64,000 nucleotides of DNA from Micromonospora musae (GTDB lineage: Bacteria; Actinomycetota; Actinomycetes; Mycobacteriales; Micromonosporaceae): contig NZ_RAZT01000002.1 of the NCBI RefSeq assembly GCF_003626635.1, positions 558,001 through 622,000 of the forward strand. Direction: 5' to 3'. The notes beneath the pieces are model-generated. The model made no database searches, was not told where the DNA came from, and saw only the letters and a program-made list of their open reading frames with translations. The position numbers and the translations under genes are program-made. Below, in pieces: positions 21,908-29,902 of the stretch (positions are counted from its first letter, which is position 1; every line of letters starts with the position of its first letter).

Positions 21908-24238
21908 TTGTCAAGGCACTCCGGCGGTACCGGTGAATTGCCGCTCGACGACGAGATCGGCCGGGAGCAGGAGTACGTCTCCGCTCTCTACCAGCGCCTC
22001 GACGAGCTTCGTGAGCAGGCCGCCAACCGGCTCACCGACGAGCTGCGGACAACCGGCGGCACCCTCCAGGCCCGCTCCCAGCGTGACAGTTCGGTGCGCA
22101 TGTACGCCGAACAGGTCGAGCAGCTCTCCGCCGTCGAGAACGGGCTCTGTTTCGGCCGGCTGGACGGCGAGGACGGTTCCCGCCGCTACGTCGGCCGGAT
22201 CGGCATCTTCGACACCAGCGGCGACTACGACCCGTTGCTGATGGACTGGCGCGCCCCGGCGGCCCGCCCGTTCTACCTCGCCACCGCCGCCAACCCGCAG
22301 GGCGTGCTGCGCCGACGACACCTGCGTACCCGGCAGCGGAAGGTGACCGGCCTCAACGACGAGGTACTGGACATCGACAGCGCCTCCCCCGACGCGCACG
22401 AGGAGCTGACCGGCGAGGCCTCGCTGCTGGCGGCCCTGAACGCCGGGCGCAGCGGTCGGATGCGGGACATCGTCGAGACCATCCAGGTCGAGCAGGACAA
22501 GATCATCCGTGCCGACCTGCCCGGCGTCCTCGTCGTCCAGGGTGGGCCGGGCACCGGCAAGACGGCGGTCGCGCTGCACCGGGCCGCGTACCTGCTCTAC
22601 ACGCACCGACGCGAACTCTCCACCCGGGGTGTGCTGCTGGTCGGCCCGAACGCCACGTTCCTGCGCTACATCTCCCACGTGCTCCCGGCGCTGGCCGAGA
22701 CCGGTGTGCTGCTGCGTACCCAGGCAGATCTCTTCCCCGGCGTGCAGGCCCGCCGGGCCGAGCCCGCTGCGGCCGCCGCCCTCAAGGGCCGCGCGGTGAT
22801 GGTCGAGGTGCTGGCCGCAGCGGTGCGGGACCGGCAGCGGGTACCCGACGAGCCGATGGAGATCGAGGTGGAGCGGGAGACGCTCACCCTGCATCCGGAG
22901 ACCGTACGGGCGGCGCGGGAACGCGCCCGCCGCGCCGGCCGTCCGCACAACCTGGCCCGGGGACTCTTCGACCTCGAGATCGTGCACGCCCTCGCCGAGC
23001 AGGTGGCCGAGCGCATCGGCGCGGACCCGCTGGGCGGCGAGAATCTGCTCGACGAGGCGGACCGCGCCGAGATCCGCCGCGAGCTGCGGGAGGAGTCGGG
23101 GATCCAGGCCGCGTTGGACGAGCTGTGGCCGGTGCTCAGCCCGGAGCGTCTCCTCGCCGACCTGTACGCCGACCTGGACCGGATCGCCACCGCCGCCCCG
23201 ATGCTGACCGCGGACGAGCGGATCCTGCTGCACCGGGAGCCGGGCGGCTGGGCTCCGGCCGACGTGCCGCTGCTCGACGAGGCCGCCGAGCTGCTCGGCG
23301 AGGACGAGCGTGAGGCCGCCGCCCTGCGCGAACGCATCCGCTCGTTCCAGCGGGAGTACGCCGAGGGCGTGCTGGAGATCGCCCGGGGCTCCCGCTCGAT
23401 CGATGTGGAGGACGAGGCGGACGGCGGCGAGATCCTCGGCGTGACCGACCTCATCGACGCCGAGCGGCTGCTGGAGCGGCAGGAGGAGGAGGACCGGCTG
23501 ACCACCGCGCAGCGTGCGGCGGCCGACCGGAAGTGGGCCTTCGGACACGTCATCGTGGACGAGGCGCAGGAGCTCTCCCCGATGGCCTGGCGCCTGCTGA
23601 TGCGCCGCTGCCCGAGCCGGTCGATGACGATCGTCGGCGACGTGGCGCAGACCGGCGCGCTCGCCGGCACCCGATCCTGGGGGGAGGCGCTGGAGCCGTA
23701 CGTGGCCGGCCGGTGGCGGCTGACCGAGCTGACCGTCAGCTACCGCACCCCCGCCGAGATCATGGCCGTCGCCGCCGACCTGCTGACCGAGATCGACCCG
23801 ACGCTCCGGCCACCTCGCTCCGTACGGGAGAGCGGCGTACCCCCGTGGGACCGGAGGGTGGACGCGGACCGGCTGGCCACGGAGCTGGTCGACGCCGCGG
23901 CCCGGGAGTCCGCCGCGCTGGACGAGGGTCGCCTCGGCGTGATCGTGCCGGCCGGCCTCGTCGACGGCCTGGGAGCGGCGCTCACCACGGCGCTGCCCGA
24001 GGCGGCCCTGGGCGAGCATCCGGAGCTGGAGAGCCGCGTCGTGGTGCTCACCGTGGCGCAGGCCAAGGGGCTCGAGTTCGACTCGGTGCTGGTGGTCGAC
24101 CCCGACCGGATCGTGGCGGAGTCGCCGCGCGGGCGCAGCGACCTCTACGTCGCCCTCACCCGCGCCACCCAACGCCTCGGCGTCCTGCGCCCCGCAGCGG
24201 ATGTCGGAGGTGAGGGTGAGGGCGCGGTAGCGGCGTAG
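21908..24238 (+). CDS. helD: HelD-like RNA polymerase-recycling helicase
   Basis: 776 residues from TTG 21908, with GGGAG five bases upstream. The N-terminal coiled-coil (EQEYVSALYQRLDELREQAA) matches the arm that enters the RNA polymerase secondary channel. Superfamily 1 motifs follow: Walker A GGPGTGKTAV at 212-221, motif II HVIVDEAQELSPM near 555, VGDVAQTGA, a TVSYRTPAEI motif and a final LTVAQAKGLEFDSVLVVDP plus LYVALTRAT. Actinobacterial HelD/HelR releases stalled polymerase and can give rifamycin tolerance. Whether this copy belongs to the rifamycin-induced HelR type cannot be decided without its promoter element. The gene is single and followed 91 bases later by ddl. Confidence 0.9.
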   Translation: MSRHSGGTGELPLDDEIGREQEYVSALYQRLDELREQAANRLTDELRTTGGTLQARSQRDSSVRMYAEQVEQLSAVENGLCFGRLDGEDGSRRYVGRIGIFDTSGDYDPLLMDWRAPAARPFYLATAANPQGVLRRRHLRTRQRKVTGLNDEVLDIDSASPDAHEELTGEASLLAALNAGRSGRMRDIVETIQVEQDKIIRADLPGVLVVQGGPGTGKTAVALHRAAYLLYTHRRELSTRGVLLVGPNATFLRYISHVLPALAETGVLLRTQADLFPGVQARRAEPAAAAALKGRAVMVEVLAAAVRDRQRVPDEPMEIEVERETLTLHPETVRAARERARRAGRPHNLARGLFDLEIVHALAEQVAERIGADPLGGENLLDEADRAEIRRELREESGIQAALDELWPVLSPERLLADLYADLDRIATAAPMLTADERILLHREPGGWAPADVPLLDEAAELLGEDEREAAALRERIRSFQREYAEGVLEIARGSRSIDVEDEADGGEILGVTDLIDAERLLERQEEEDRLTTAQRAAADRKWAFGHVIVDEAQELSPMAWRLLMRRCPSRSMTIVGDVAQTGALAGTRSWGEALEPYVAGRWRLTELTVSYRTPAEIMAVAADLLTEIDPTLRPPRSVRESGVPPWDRRVDADRLATELVDAAARESAALDEGRLGVIVPAGLVDGLGAALTTALPEAALGEHPELESRVVVLTVAQAKGLEFDSVLVVDPDRIVAESPRGRSDLYVALTRATQRLGVLRPAADVGGEGEGAVAA

Positions 24239-24329
24239 GACGGCTGTTACCCGGTCGTGACAGTCTGCGGACCGGGCCCGGACATGGCGCTGGCAGCTTC
24301 GCCCTCGTGAAGAGAGACGGAGCGAGGGC

Positions 24330-25445
24330 ATGAGCATCCGGCTGGCGGTGCTGTACGGCGGGCGCAGCAGCGAGCACGAGGTCTCCCGCCGCTCGGCGGC
24401 GAGCATCCTCGCCCACCTCGACCGGGAGGCGTACCAGGTCACCGAGGTCCTCATCGGCCGGGACGGCCAGTGGCAGGTCGACGGCGAACCCGTCACGCTG
24501 CCGGCCGCCCTGGCCGTGCTCGCCGCCCAGGACGTGGTCTTCCCGGCGCTGCACGGCCCTTACGGCGAGGACGGCAGCGTCCAGTCGATGTTGGAGTGGC
24601 TGGGCGTCCGGTACGTCGGCAACGGGGTCTTCGCGGGCGCGGCCGGCATGGACAAGGCGGTGACCAAGAAGCTGCTCAGCGCCGCGGGGTTGCGGGTGGC
24701 GGCCGGGGTCACGCTGGGCCCCGGCGAGTTCCTCTCCCGGGCCGACCAGCGCCGGCTGGGCCTGCCGGTCTTCGTCAAGCCCGCCCGGGCCGGGTCCAGC
24801 ATCGGGGTCTCCCGCGTCGACGAGTGGTGGCAGCTGCCGACCGCGCTCCTGCTGGCCCGCGGCGCCGACCCGAAGGTCCTCGTCGAACGGGCGGTACCCG
24901 GACGCGAGGTCGACGTCGCCGTCCTCGAGCATCCGGACGGGCGGATCGAGGCCGGCCCGCCCCTGGAGATCACCGTGCCGCCGACGTCCGCGTTCTTCGA
25001 CTACTCGGCCAAGTACGACGGCGGGGCGGTCTTCCAGATCCCCGCCGAGCTGGACCCGGCCACCACCCGGCTGGTGCAGGATCGCGCGATCCGGGCCTTC
25101 CACGCGCTCGGTTGCCGTGGGCTGCTCCGGGTGGACCTCTTCCTCCCCGAACCCGGACCGGCCCAGGGCCCCACGACCGGCGACGGCGCGGACGGGGGCG
25201 ACCAGAACGGCAGCGACGTCAGCGCGGACGGGGACGACCCGAACGGCAACGGCGGCGGCGCGGACGGGGACGGGGACGGCTGGGTCGGCGATCCGGCGGA
25301 GCCGGTGGTCAACGAGGTCAACACCTTCCCCGGCTTCACCAGCGCCTCGCAGTTCCCGCGGATCTGGGCACAGGCCGGCATCGCCTTCCCGGACCTGCTC
25401 GACATCCTGATCGCCGGTGCCCGCGGCACCGTCCCCGCGTCGTGA
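24330..25445 (+). CDS. ddl: D-alanine--D-alanine ligase with acidic insertion
   Basis: 371 residues from ATG 24330. ATP-grasp ligase landmarks: LYGGRSSEHEVSRRSAAS, LHGPYGEDGSVQ, MDKAVTKKLL, VFVKPARAGSSIGVSRV, PGREVDVAVLE, FFDYSAKYDGG (omega loop of the D-Ala-D-Ala type, with the expected YxxKY-like motif), GCRGLLRVDLFL and VVNEVNTFPGFTSAS. Metal ligands D269, E329 and N331 are kept. Between the last two motifs, residues about 274-324 are a Gly/Asp/Asn-rich insertion that is absent from typical 310-330-residue enzymes. The enzyme makes the peptidoglycan D-Ala-D-Ala dipeptide in the cytoplasm. It is not beside other cell-wall genes here. Confidence 0.9.
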   Translation: MSIRLAVLYGGRSSEHEVSRRSAASILAHLDREAYQVTEVLIGRDGQWQVDGEPVTLPAALAVLAAQDVVFPALHGPYGEDGSVQSMLEWLGVRYVGNGVFAGAAGMDKAVTKKLLSAAGLRVAAGVTLGPGEFLSRADQRRLGLPVFVKPARAGSSIGVSRVDEWWQLPTALLLARGADPKVLVERAVPGREVDVAVLEHPDGRIEAGPPLEITVPPTSAFFDYSAKYDGGAVFQIPAELDPATTRLVQDRAIRAFHALGCRGLLRVDLFLPEPGPAQGPTTGDGADGGDQNGSDVSADGDDPNGNGGGADGDGDGWVGDPAEPVVNEVNTFPGFTSASQFPRIWAQAGIAFPDLLDILIAGARGTVPAS

Positions 25446-25451
25446 GCCCGG

Positions 25452-25952
25452 TCAGCGGTCGAGCGCGACGACAGCGGGGTGAGCGCAGGTCAGCGGCCCG
25501 CGGCTGCCGTCCAGGCCGGCGAGCGTGACCGTCGCCGGTGCGCCGTCCGGGGCGGCGTACCGCGCCGTGCAGACGATCTGGTCGACCGCCGTCTCCGGCA
25601 GCGCCCCGATGGCGCTCTTGAGCCACACCGTCGTACCCGACGGCGCGATGGTCGTCGTCGTCCGGATTCCGACCTCGACCGGGATCTCGCTCCGGTAGCC
25701 CTGCGACCGCTCGGCGGGAACCGGTCCGGCGAGCAGCAGGGCGAGGGCGGCGTCGACCGAGCCGGGTGGCGTCTCCGGGCGCAGCACCAGCGTGAGCCCC
25801 TGCTTCGTCACGAAGAAGAGGCCCGTCCCCCGGGCCGGGCCCATCGGAGCCGGGCCGCCGGTGATGACGTCGCTCGGGCGTACGCCGCAGCCCGCGACGA
25901 GCGCCAGCAGCGAGAGGGCGACCAGCAGCGCGCGCCGCCGGACGCCCGTCAC
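25452..25952 (-). CDS. GerMN-domain lipoprotein of a two-component operon
   Basis: 166 residues from GTG 25952, which overlaps the stop of the kinase gene (GTGA). A signal peptide LLVALSLLALVAGCGV ends in a lipobox with C22. The mature part has a GerMN-like core: GLFFVTKQGLTLVLRPETPP, VDAALALLLAGPVPAERSQG, IPVEVGIRTTTTIAPSG, and an AVDQIVCTARY strand-turn. It is the third gene after a response regulator and kinase. The arrangement copies mtrA-mtrB-lpqB, where LpqB (also GerMN) modulates the kinase, so an accessory sensor role outside the membrane is a fair inference. Confidence 0.85.
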   Translation of the reverse strand: MTGVRRRALLVALSLLALVAGCGVRPSDVITGGPAPMGPARGTGLFFVTKQGLTLVLRPETPPGSVDAALALLLAGPVPAERSQGYRSEIPVEVGIRTTTTIAPSGTTVWLKSAIGALPETAVDQIVCTARYAAPDGAPATVTLAGLDGSRGPLTCAHPAVVALDR

Positions 25953-27427
25953 GGCCGTCCCCCGGTCACCCCGGCGCGGGCGGCGTCGGGCCGCTGCGGG
26001 TCCAGCGGGTTCCGTGGCAGTCGGAGCGTGAACACCGCGCCCCCGGCCGGATCGTTGCCGGCCGCCAGGCTGCCGCGAGCGGCGCCGGCCCGGTGCAGGC
26101 GGGCGTTCTCCCAGGCGATGGCGAGGCCGAGCCCGCTGCCCTCGGACCGGCTCCGCGCACTGTCCGCCTTGTAGAACCGGTCGAAGACGTGCGGCAGCAC
26201 CTGCGGGTCGAGGCCCGGGCCGCGGTCGCCGACGGTCAGGACGATCCAGTCCGGGTCGGCGCGCAACCACACCGACACCGGCGGGGCGCCGTGTCGCAGC
26301 GCGTTGCCGACCAGGTTGGCCACGATCACGTCCAGCCGGCGCGGATCGAGTCGGGCCAGCGTGCCCGGCGGCAGGTCGGTGCTCACCTGATCGGTCCAGC
26401 CCCGGGCACGCAGCGTGGCCCGTACCGCCTCGGCCACGTCGACCTCGTCCAGGGCGAGCGCCGCCGTGCCGGAGTCGAACCGGGTGACCTCGATGAGGTC
26501 GTTCACCAGCCGGGTCAGGTTGTGCGTCTCCTGACTGACCAGTCGGGCGGCCCGTCCGGCGTCCCCGGGCAGTCGGGGCGCCTCCTCGTCGAGCACGTCG
26601 GTCACCGCGGTCATCGCCGTGAGGGGCGTACGCAGCTCGTGCGAGACGTCGGCGACGAAGCGCCGGGCGTCCGCCTCCAACCGGCGCAGCTCGTCGACCT
26701 GCCGTTGCAGCCGCTCGGCGGTGTGGTTGAAGGTACGCGCGACGCCGGCCAGCTCGTCCGTGCCGCGCACGGCGAGCCGGGTGCTGAGGTCGCCGTCACC
26801 GAGGCGGCGGGCGGCCCGGCCGAGTTCCCGGACCGGCCGTAGCACGCCCTGGGCGGCGATCAGCGCGAGCAGGACGGCGAGCACCAGCGACAGCCCACCG
26901 GTGAGCCAGGCCAGGCTGGCGAGCCGGTCGACGCTGGCCTGTTCGGCGTCCAGGCTGTGCAGGCGGTAGATCTCCAGGCCGGAGGGGTACCGATCGCCCT
27001 CGTCGCTGGTCCGCATGAGCTGCGTGCCGATCAGGAGGTAGGGGTGCCCGTCCGTCGCGCGTCGCTGCCAGACGACCTGGCCGCTGCTCACCGCCGCCTG
27101 CAGCTGCGGCGTGAGTGCGGCGGAGAGCTGCTCGTCGCCGGCGTTGCTGCCGTGGTATGTGACAAGCGCGCTCTCGTCGCCGTCGGAGAGGTCCGCGGCG
27201 ATCTTTCTGAGGTCGGCCTGGGTCGGTGGCAGGCTCCGGATCGGGGTGACCTGGGCGACCTGCTCCTTCAGCCTGATCACGGCCGAGTCCTGGGCCTGCT
27301 GGAGGATGACGTTGCGGGCCTGGACGTAGCTGACGCCCGCGACCACCGCCGTGGTGGTCAGGCCGAGCGAGGCGAAGGCGAGCAGGAGCCGCAGCCGCAG
27401 ACCCGTCGGTCGCCACAGCCCCTTCAC
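25949..27427 (-). CDS. sensor histidine kinase, MtrB-like layout
   Basis: 492 residues from GTG 27427. Membrane segments near 13-33 and 172-195 flank an extracellular domain of about 140 residues (ADLRKIAADLSDGDESALVT, SGQVVWQRRATDG). HAMP domain RPVRELGRAARRLGDGDL (about 197-248), H box RRFVADVSHELRTPLTAMTA with H263, N box DVIVANLVGNALRHG, GDRGPGLDPQVLPHVFDRFY and GSGLGLAIAWENARL. The start follows the response regulator gene by 37 bases, and the stop overlaps the lipoprotein start. It senses an unknown envelope signal. Confidence 0.92.
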   Translation of the reverse strand: MKGLWRPTGLRLRLLLAFASLGLTTTAVVAGVSYVQARNVILQQAQDSAVIRLKEQVAQVTPIRSLPPTQADLRKIAADLSDGDESALVTYHGSNAGDEQLSAALTPQLQAAVSSGQVVWQRRATDGHPYLLIGTQLMRTSDEGDRYPSGLEIYRLHSLDAEQASVDRLASLAWLTGGLSLVLAVLLALIAAQGVLRPVRELGRAARRLGDGDLSTRLAVRGTDELAGVARTFNHTAERLQRQVDELRRLEADARRFVADVSHELRTPLTAMTAVTDVLDEEAPRLPGDAGRAARLVSQETHNLTRLVNDLIEVTRFDSGTAALALDEVDVAEAVRATLRARGWTDQVSTDLPPGTLARLDPRRLDVIVANLVGNALRHGAPPVSVWLRADPDWIVLTVGDRGPGLDPQVLPHVFDRFYKADSARSRSEGSGLGLAIAWENARLHRAGAARGSLAAGNDPAGGAVFTLRLPRNPLDPQRPDAARAGVTGGRP

Positions 27428-27464
27428 CGGGCCGCCCCTGCGACGGCTCCCGCACCCGGGCGGA

Positions 27465-28157
27465 TCACAGCGGGCCGAACCGGTAGCCGAAGCCGCGCAC
27501 GGTCTGCACGTACACCGGCGCCGCGGAGTCGTCCTCGAGCTTGGCGCGCAGCCGCTGCACGCAGGCGTCGACGAGCCGCGAGTCGCCGAGGTAGGCGTGT
27601 TCCCAGACGGCTTCGAGCAGCTGCTGTCGGCTCAGTACGCGCCCGGGCGTGCCGGAGAGTTCGAGCAGGAGGCGGAGTTCGGTCGGGGCGAGGCCGACGG
27701 GTGCCCCGTTCTTGGTGACGACCAGCGCCGCCCGGTCGATCGTCAACCCGCCGTGCCGCTCGACCGCCGGCTCCGTGCCGGACGGCCCGGGTTCACCACC
27801 GGTCCGGCGCAGCACCGCCCGGATCCGCGCTTCGAGCACCCGGGGCTGGACGGGCTTGACCACGTAGTCGTCGGCACCGGCCTCGAGCCCCGCCACCACG
27901 TCCATGTCGTCGCTGCGGGCGGTGAGCATGATGATCGGCAGGTCACCGGTGGACCGGATCCGCCGACAGACCTCGAACCCGTCCATTCCGGGCAGCATGA
28001 GGTCGAGGACGACGACGTCGGCGGTGGTCGTACGCAGGCGGGCCAGGCCCTGCTCGCCGGTCGCCACGGCGTCCACCGTGTGGCCCTGGCGGGAGAGCGC
28101 CAACTGGAGGCCGTCGCGTACGGTCTGGTGGTCCTCGATCAGCAACACCCGGGACAT
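27465..28157 (-). CDS. OmpR-family response regulator
   Basis: 230 residues from ATG 28157. Receiver domain: E8-D9, phospho-acceptor D52 (VVVLDLMLPGMDGFEV), T79 in IIMLTARSDD and K101 in DDYVVKPVQP. DNA-binding winged helix: GLAPTELRLLLELSGTPGRV, LSRQQLLEAVWEHAYLGDSR, VDACVQRLRAKLEDD, YVQTVRGFGYRFG. It heads the operon with the kinase and the GerMN lipoprotein. The PAP2 gene immediately upstream ends eight bases away on the same strand, so the operon may begin there. Confidence 0.93.
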   Translation of the reverse strand: MSRVLLIEDHQTVRDGLQLALSRQGHTVDAVATGEQGLARLRTTTADVVVLDLMLPGMDGFEVCRRIRSTGDLPIIMLTARSDDMDVVAGLEAGADDYVVKPVQPRVLEARIRAVLRRTGGEPGPSGTEPAVERHGGLTIDRAALVVTKNGAPVGLAPTELRLLLELSGTPGRVLSRQQLLEAVWEHAYLGDSRLVDACVQRLRAKLEDDSAAPVYVQTVRGFGYRFGPL

Positions 28158-28165
28158 GGCCTCAA

Positions 28166-29149
28166 CTATGGCATTCCCGCCGAAGTTGCTCTGTTGATCA
28201 TTCTCGCTGGCTCCGATCGTCGATCCGGTCCGCAGCCGTCCGCCTCAGGTGCGGTCGCGCCGGATCCGCCGAATTCCACCGGATCCACCACAACCAGGAC
28301 GGTGACGACGACCAGGAGGACGAGCCCGCCGGCACCCGCGATCGCGACGAAGAGCCCGCCGGCGTCCCGGAAGAGCCGGGGCAGCGCCGCCAGCAGGCCG
28401 ACCAGCCCGAGTGCGACATCGACCGGGCCGACCAGACCGCTACCGGCCCGGATCCGGGGCCGGGCCAGCGCGGCGGCGACCGGACAGAAGAGCGCCGCCG
28501 CCAGCAGGACGGCGCCGACGACGTCGCTGAACCGGTGCCAGCCCGCCACCATCGTCGCCGCGGCGACGATGGAGACGCCCACCGCCCCCGGCAGCGCGAC
28601 CCACCAGCGGGCCCTGGCGGGGAGGACGAGCAGCACGGCGAGCAGCAGCGCCATCGCCGCGGCGACGTGCCCGCTGGGGAAGCTGTTGTGCGTCGTCGAG
28701 GTCGCCACCGCGAGGTCCGGCCGGACGATCACCTGCTTGGCCAGCCCGGCCCCGAGCACCGCGACGCCGAACACCGCCGTACCGGCCAGCCCCGCCCGGA
28801 TCCGACCGGTGAACGCACTCACCAGCAGCACCCCGCCGAGCAGGAGACCCAGCACCAGGGGGTCACCGAACCAGGCCAGCACGTCCTTCGCCGGATCGAC
28901 CAGCCCGGTCGGCTGCTCGTAGCCGCCGCCCCGCTCCGCCCGGGGCAGCAACCCGCCGTCGAGCCACTGCCCCGGCGCGGTCCACACGAAGGCCACGGCG
29001 GTCAGTGCGAAGACGAGCAGGAACCCGAGCCCGGCCCGGAACAACCGGGCGGCCGGCGCCCGTCCGGCGGGTACGGACCCCCGGACGGGCACCGGCCGCA
29101 CCGGAGGATGCAGCGGCGTCGCGGAGACGGACGGTGATGGCGGTCGCAT
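28166..29149 (-). CDS. PAP2-superfamily membrane phosphatase
   Basis: 327 residues from ATG 29149. Six or more membrane segments. The three phosphatase motifs are intact: KQVIVRP (K-x6-RP type), SFPSGHVAAAMA, and a GWHRFSDVVGAVLL motif. These form the active site of lipid-phosphate phosphatases facing outside the membrane; undecaprenyl diphosphate or phosphatidate are likely substrates by family knowledge. The C-terminal third has two extra membrane helices and a charged tail. It ends eight bases before the response regulator start and may be co-transcribed. Confidence 0.88.
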   Translation of the reverse strand: MRPPSPSVSATPLHPPVRPVPVRGSVPAGRAPAARLFRAGLGFLLVFALTAVAFVWTAPGQWLDGGLLPRAERGGGYEQPTGLVDPAKDVLAWFGDPLVLGLLLGGVLLVSAFTGRIRAGLAGTAVFGVAVLGAGLAKQVIVRPDLAVATSTTHNSFPSGHVAAAMALLLAVLLVLPARARWWVALPGAVGVSIVAAATMVAGWHRFSDVVGAVLLAAALFCPVAAALARPRIRAGSGLVGPVDVALGLVGLLAALPRLFRDAGGLFVAIAGAGGLVLLVVVTVLVVVDPVEFGGSGATAPEADGCGPDRRSEPARMINRATSAGMP

Positions 29150-29205
29150 CCGACCAGCGTCGCCGCGCCGGGTCCGGAGACCGTCCGCGTCATGTCATGG
29201 TTCTG

Positions 29206-29625
29206 TCACAACCCGCCCCGGTCCCTTACGGACTTGGCGGGGCCGCTCGCGACGGTGGACTGGTCGCTGGTGGAGCCGCCCTCCGGGGTGCTCATGCCGC
29301 CCGTGGTCGCGTCGCCCGTCGTGGTCGGCGCCACCTTGCCGCGGTGCCGCTCCGGCTGCCGGGCCACCCGCCGCGCACTGGCCGGGCCGGCGGTGCCGCC
29401 CGTCGTGGTGACCGCGCCCTGCCCGGCGACCGGGCCGCCGTCGTGGAGCATCCTCGGATCGGAGTGCGCGTGCGCCGGGTCGTCCGGGTCGACCTCCTGG
29501 ATCTCCCGCTGCACGTCGGTGCGGGGCACCGTCACCTCGTCGACGGCGCCCTTGCCGTAGATCCCGCCGGCGATGCGCTCCTCGGCCCGCCTGGCGGCCT
29601 CCTGCCGCATGTCGTCCTCACGCAC
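29206..29625 (-). CDS. hypothetical disordered protein
   Basis: 139 residues from GTG 29625, with GAGGTGG five bases upstream. The N-terminal half is charged and helical (MRQEAARRAEERIAGGIYGK), followed by DEVTVPRTDVQREIQEVDPD and a long Gly/Thr/Ser-rich tail (VTTTGGTAGPASARR, TTTGDATTGGMSTPEGGSTS). No membrane segment or domain is seen. The low complexity suggests an intrinsically disordered protein. It is divergent from the glycerophosphodiesterase gene. I give moderate confidence because composition and ribosome site, not homology, support it. Confidence 0.55.
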   Translation of the reverse strand: MREDDMRQEAARRAEERIAGGIYGKGAVDEVTVPRTDVQREIQEVDPDDPAHAHSDPRMLHDGGPVAGQGAVTTTGGTAGPASARRVARQPERHRGKVAPTTTGDATTGGMSTPEGGSTSDQSTVASGPAKSVRDRGGL

Positions 29626-29902
29626 GTCAACCACCTCGCAGAAACGTCGGTCTCCCTGCGTGCCCCTCGCCGGCCACGTCAAACGCCATGGGTGGACCGG
29701 GCGGCAGTCGCGCCGGACACCCGCCCCGGTCGACGTCGACCGGGCAGACGTCACGCGGAAGCACCCAGCCATCGACGACGTGGACATACACCGTCCCTAC
29801 CGGTTAACCCGTGCGTTTCCCGCCGTCCGCCTTCGCGCCGCCACCGCTGCCCATGCTGACCGGCGACCGGCGGGAGGGACCCGCTGGAGGAGGAGTGACA
29901 GC

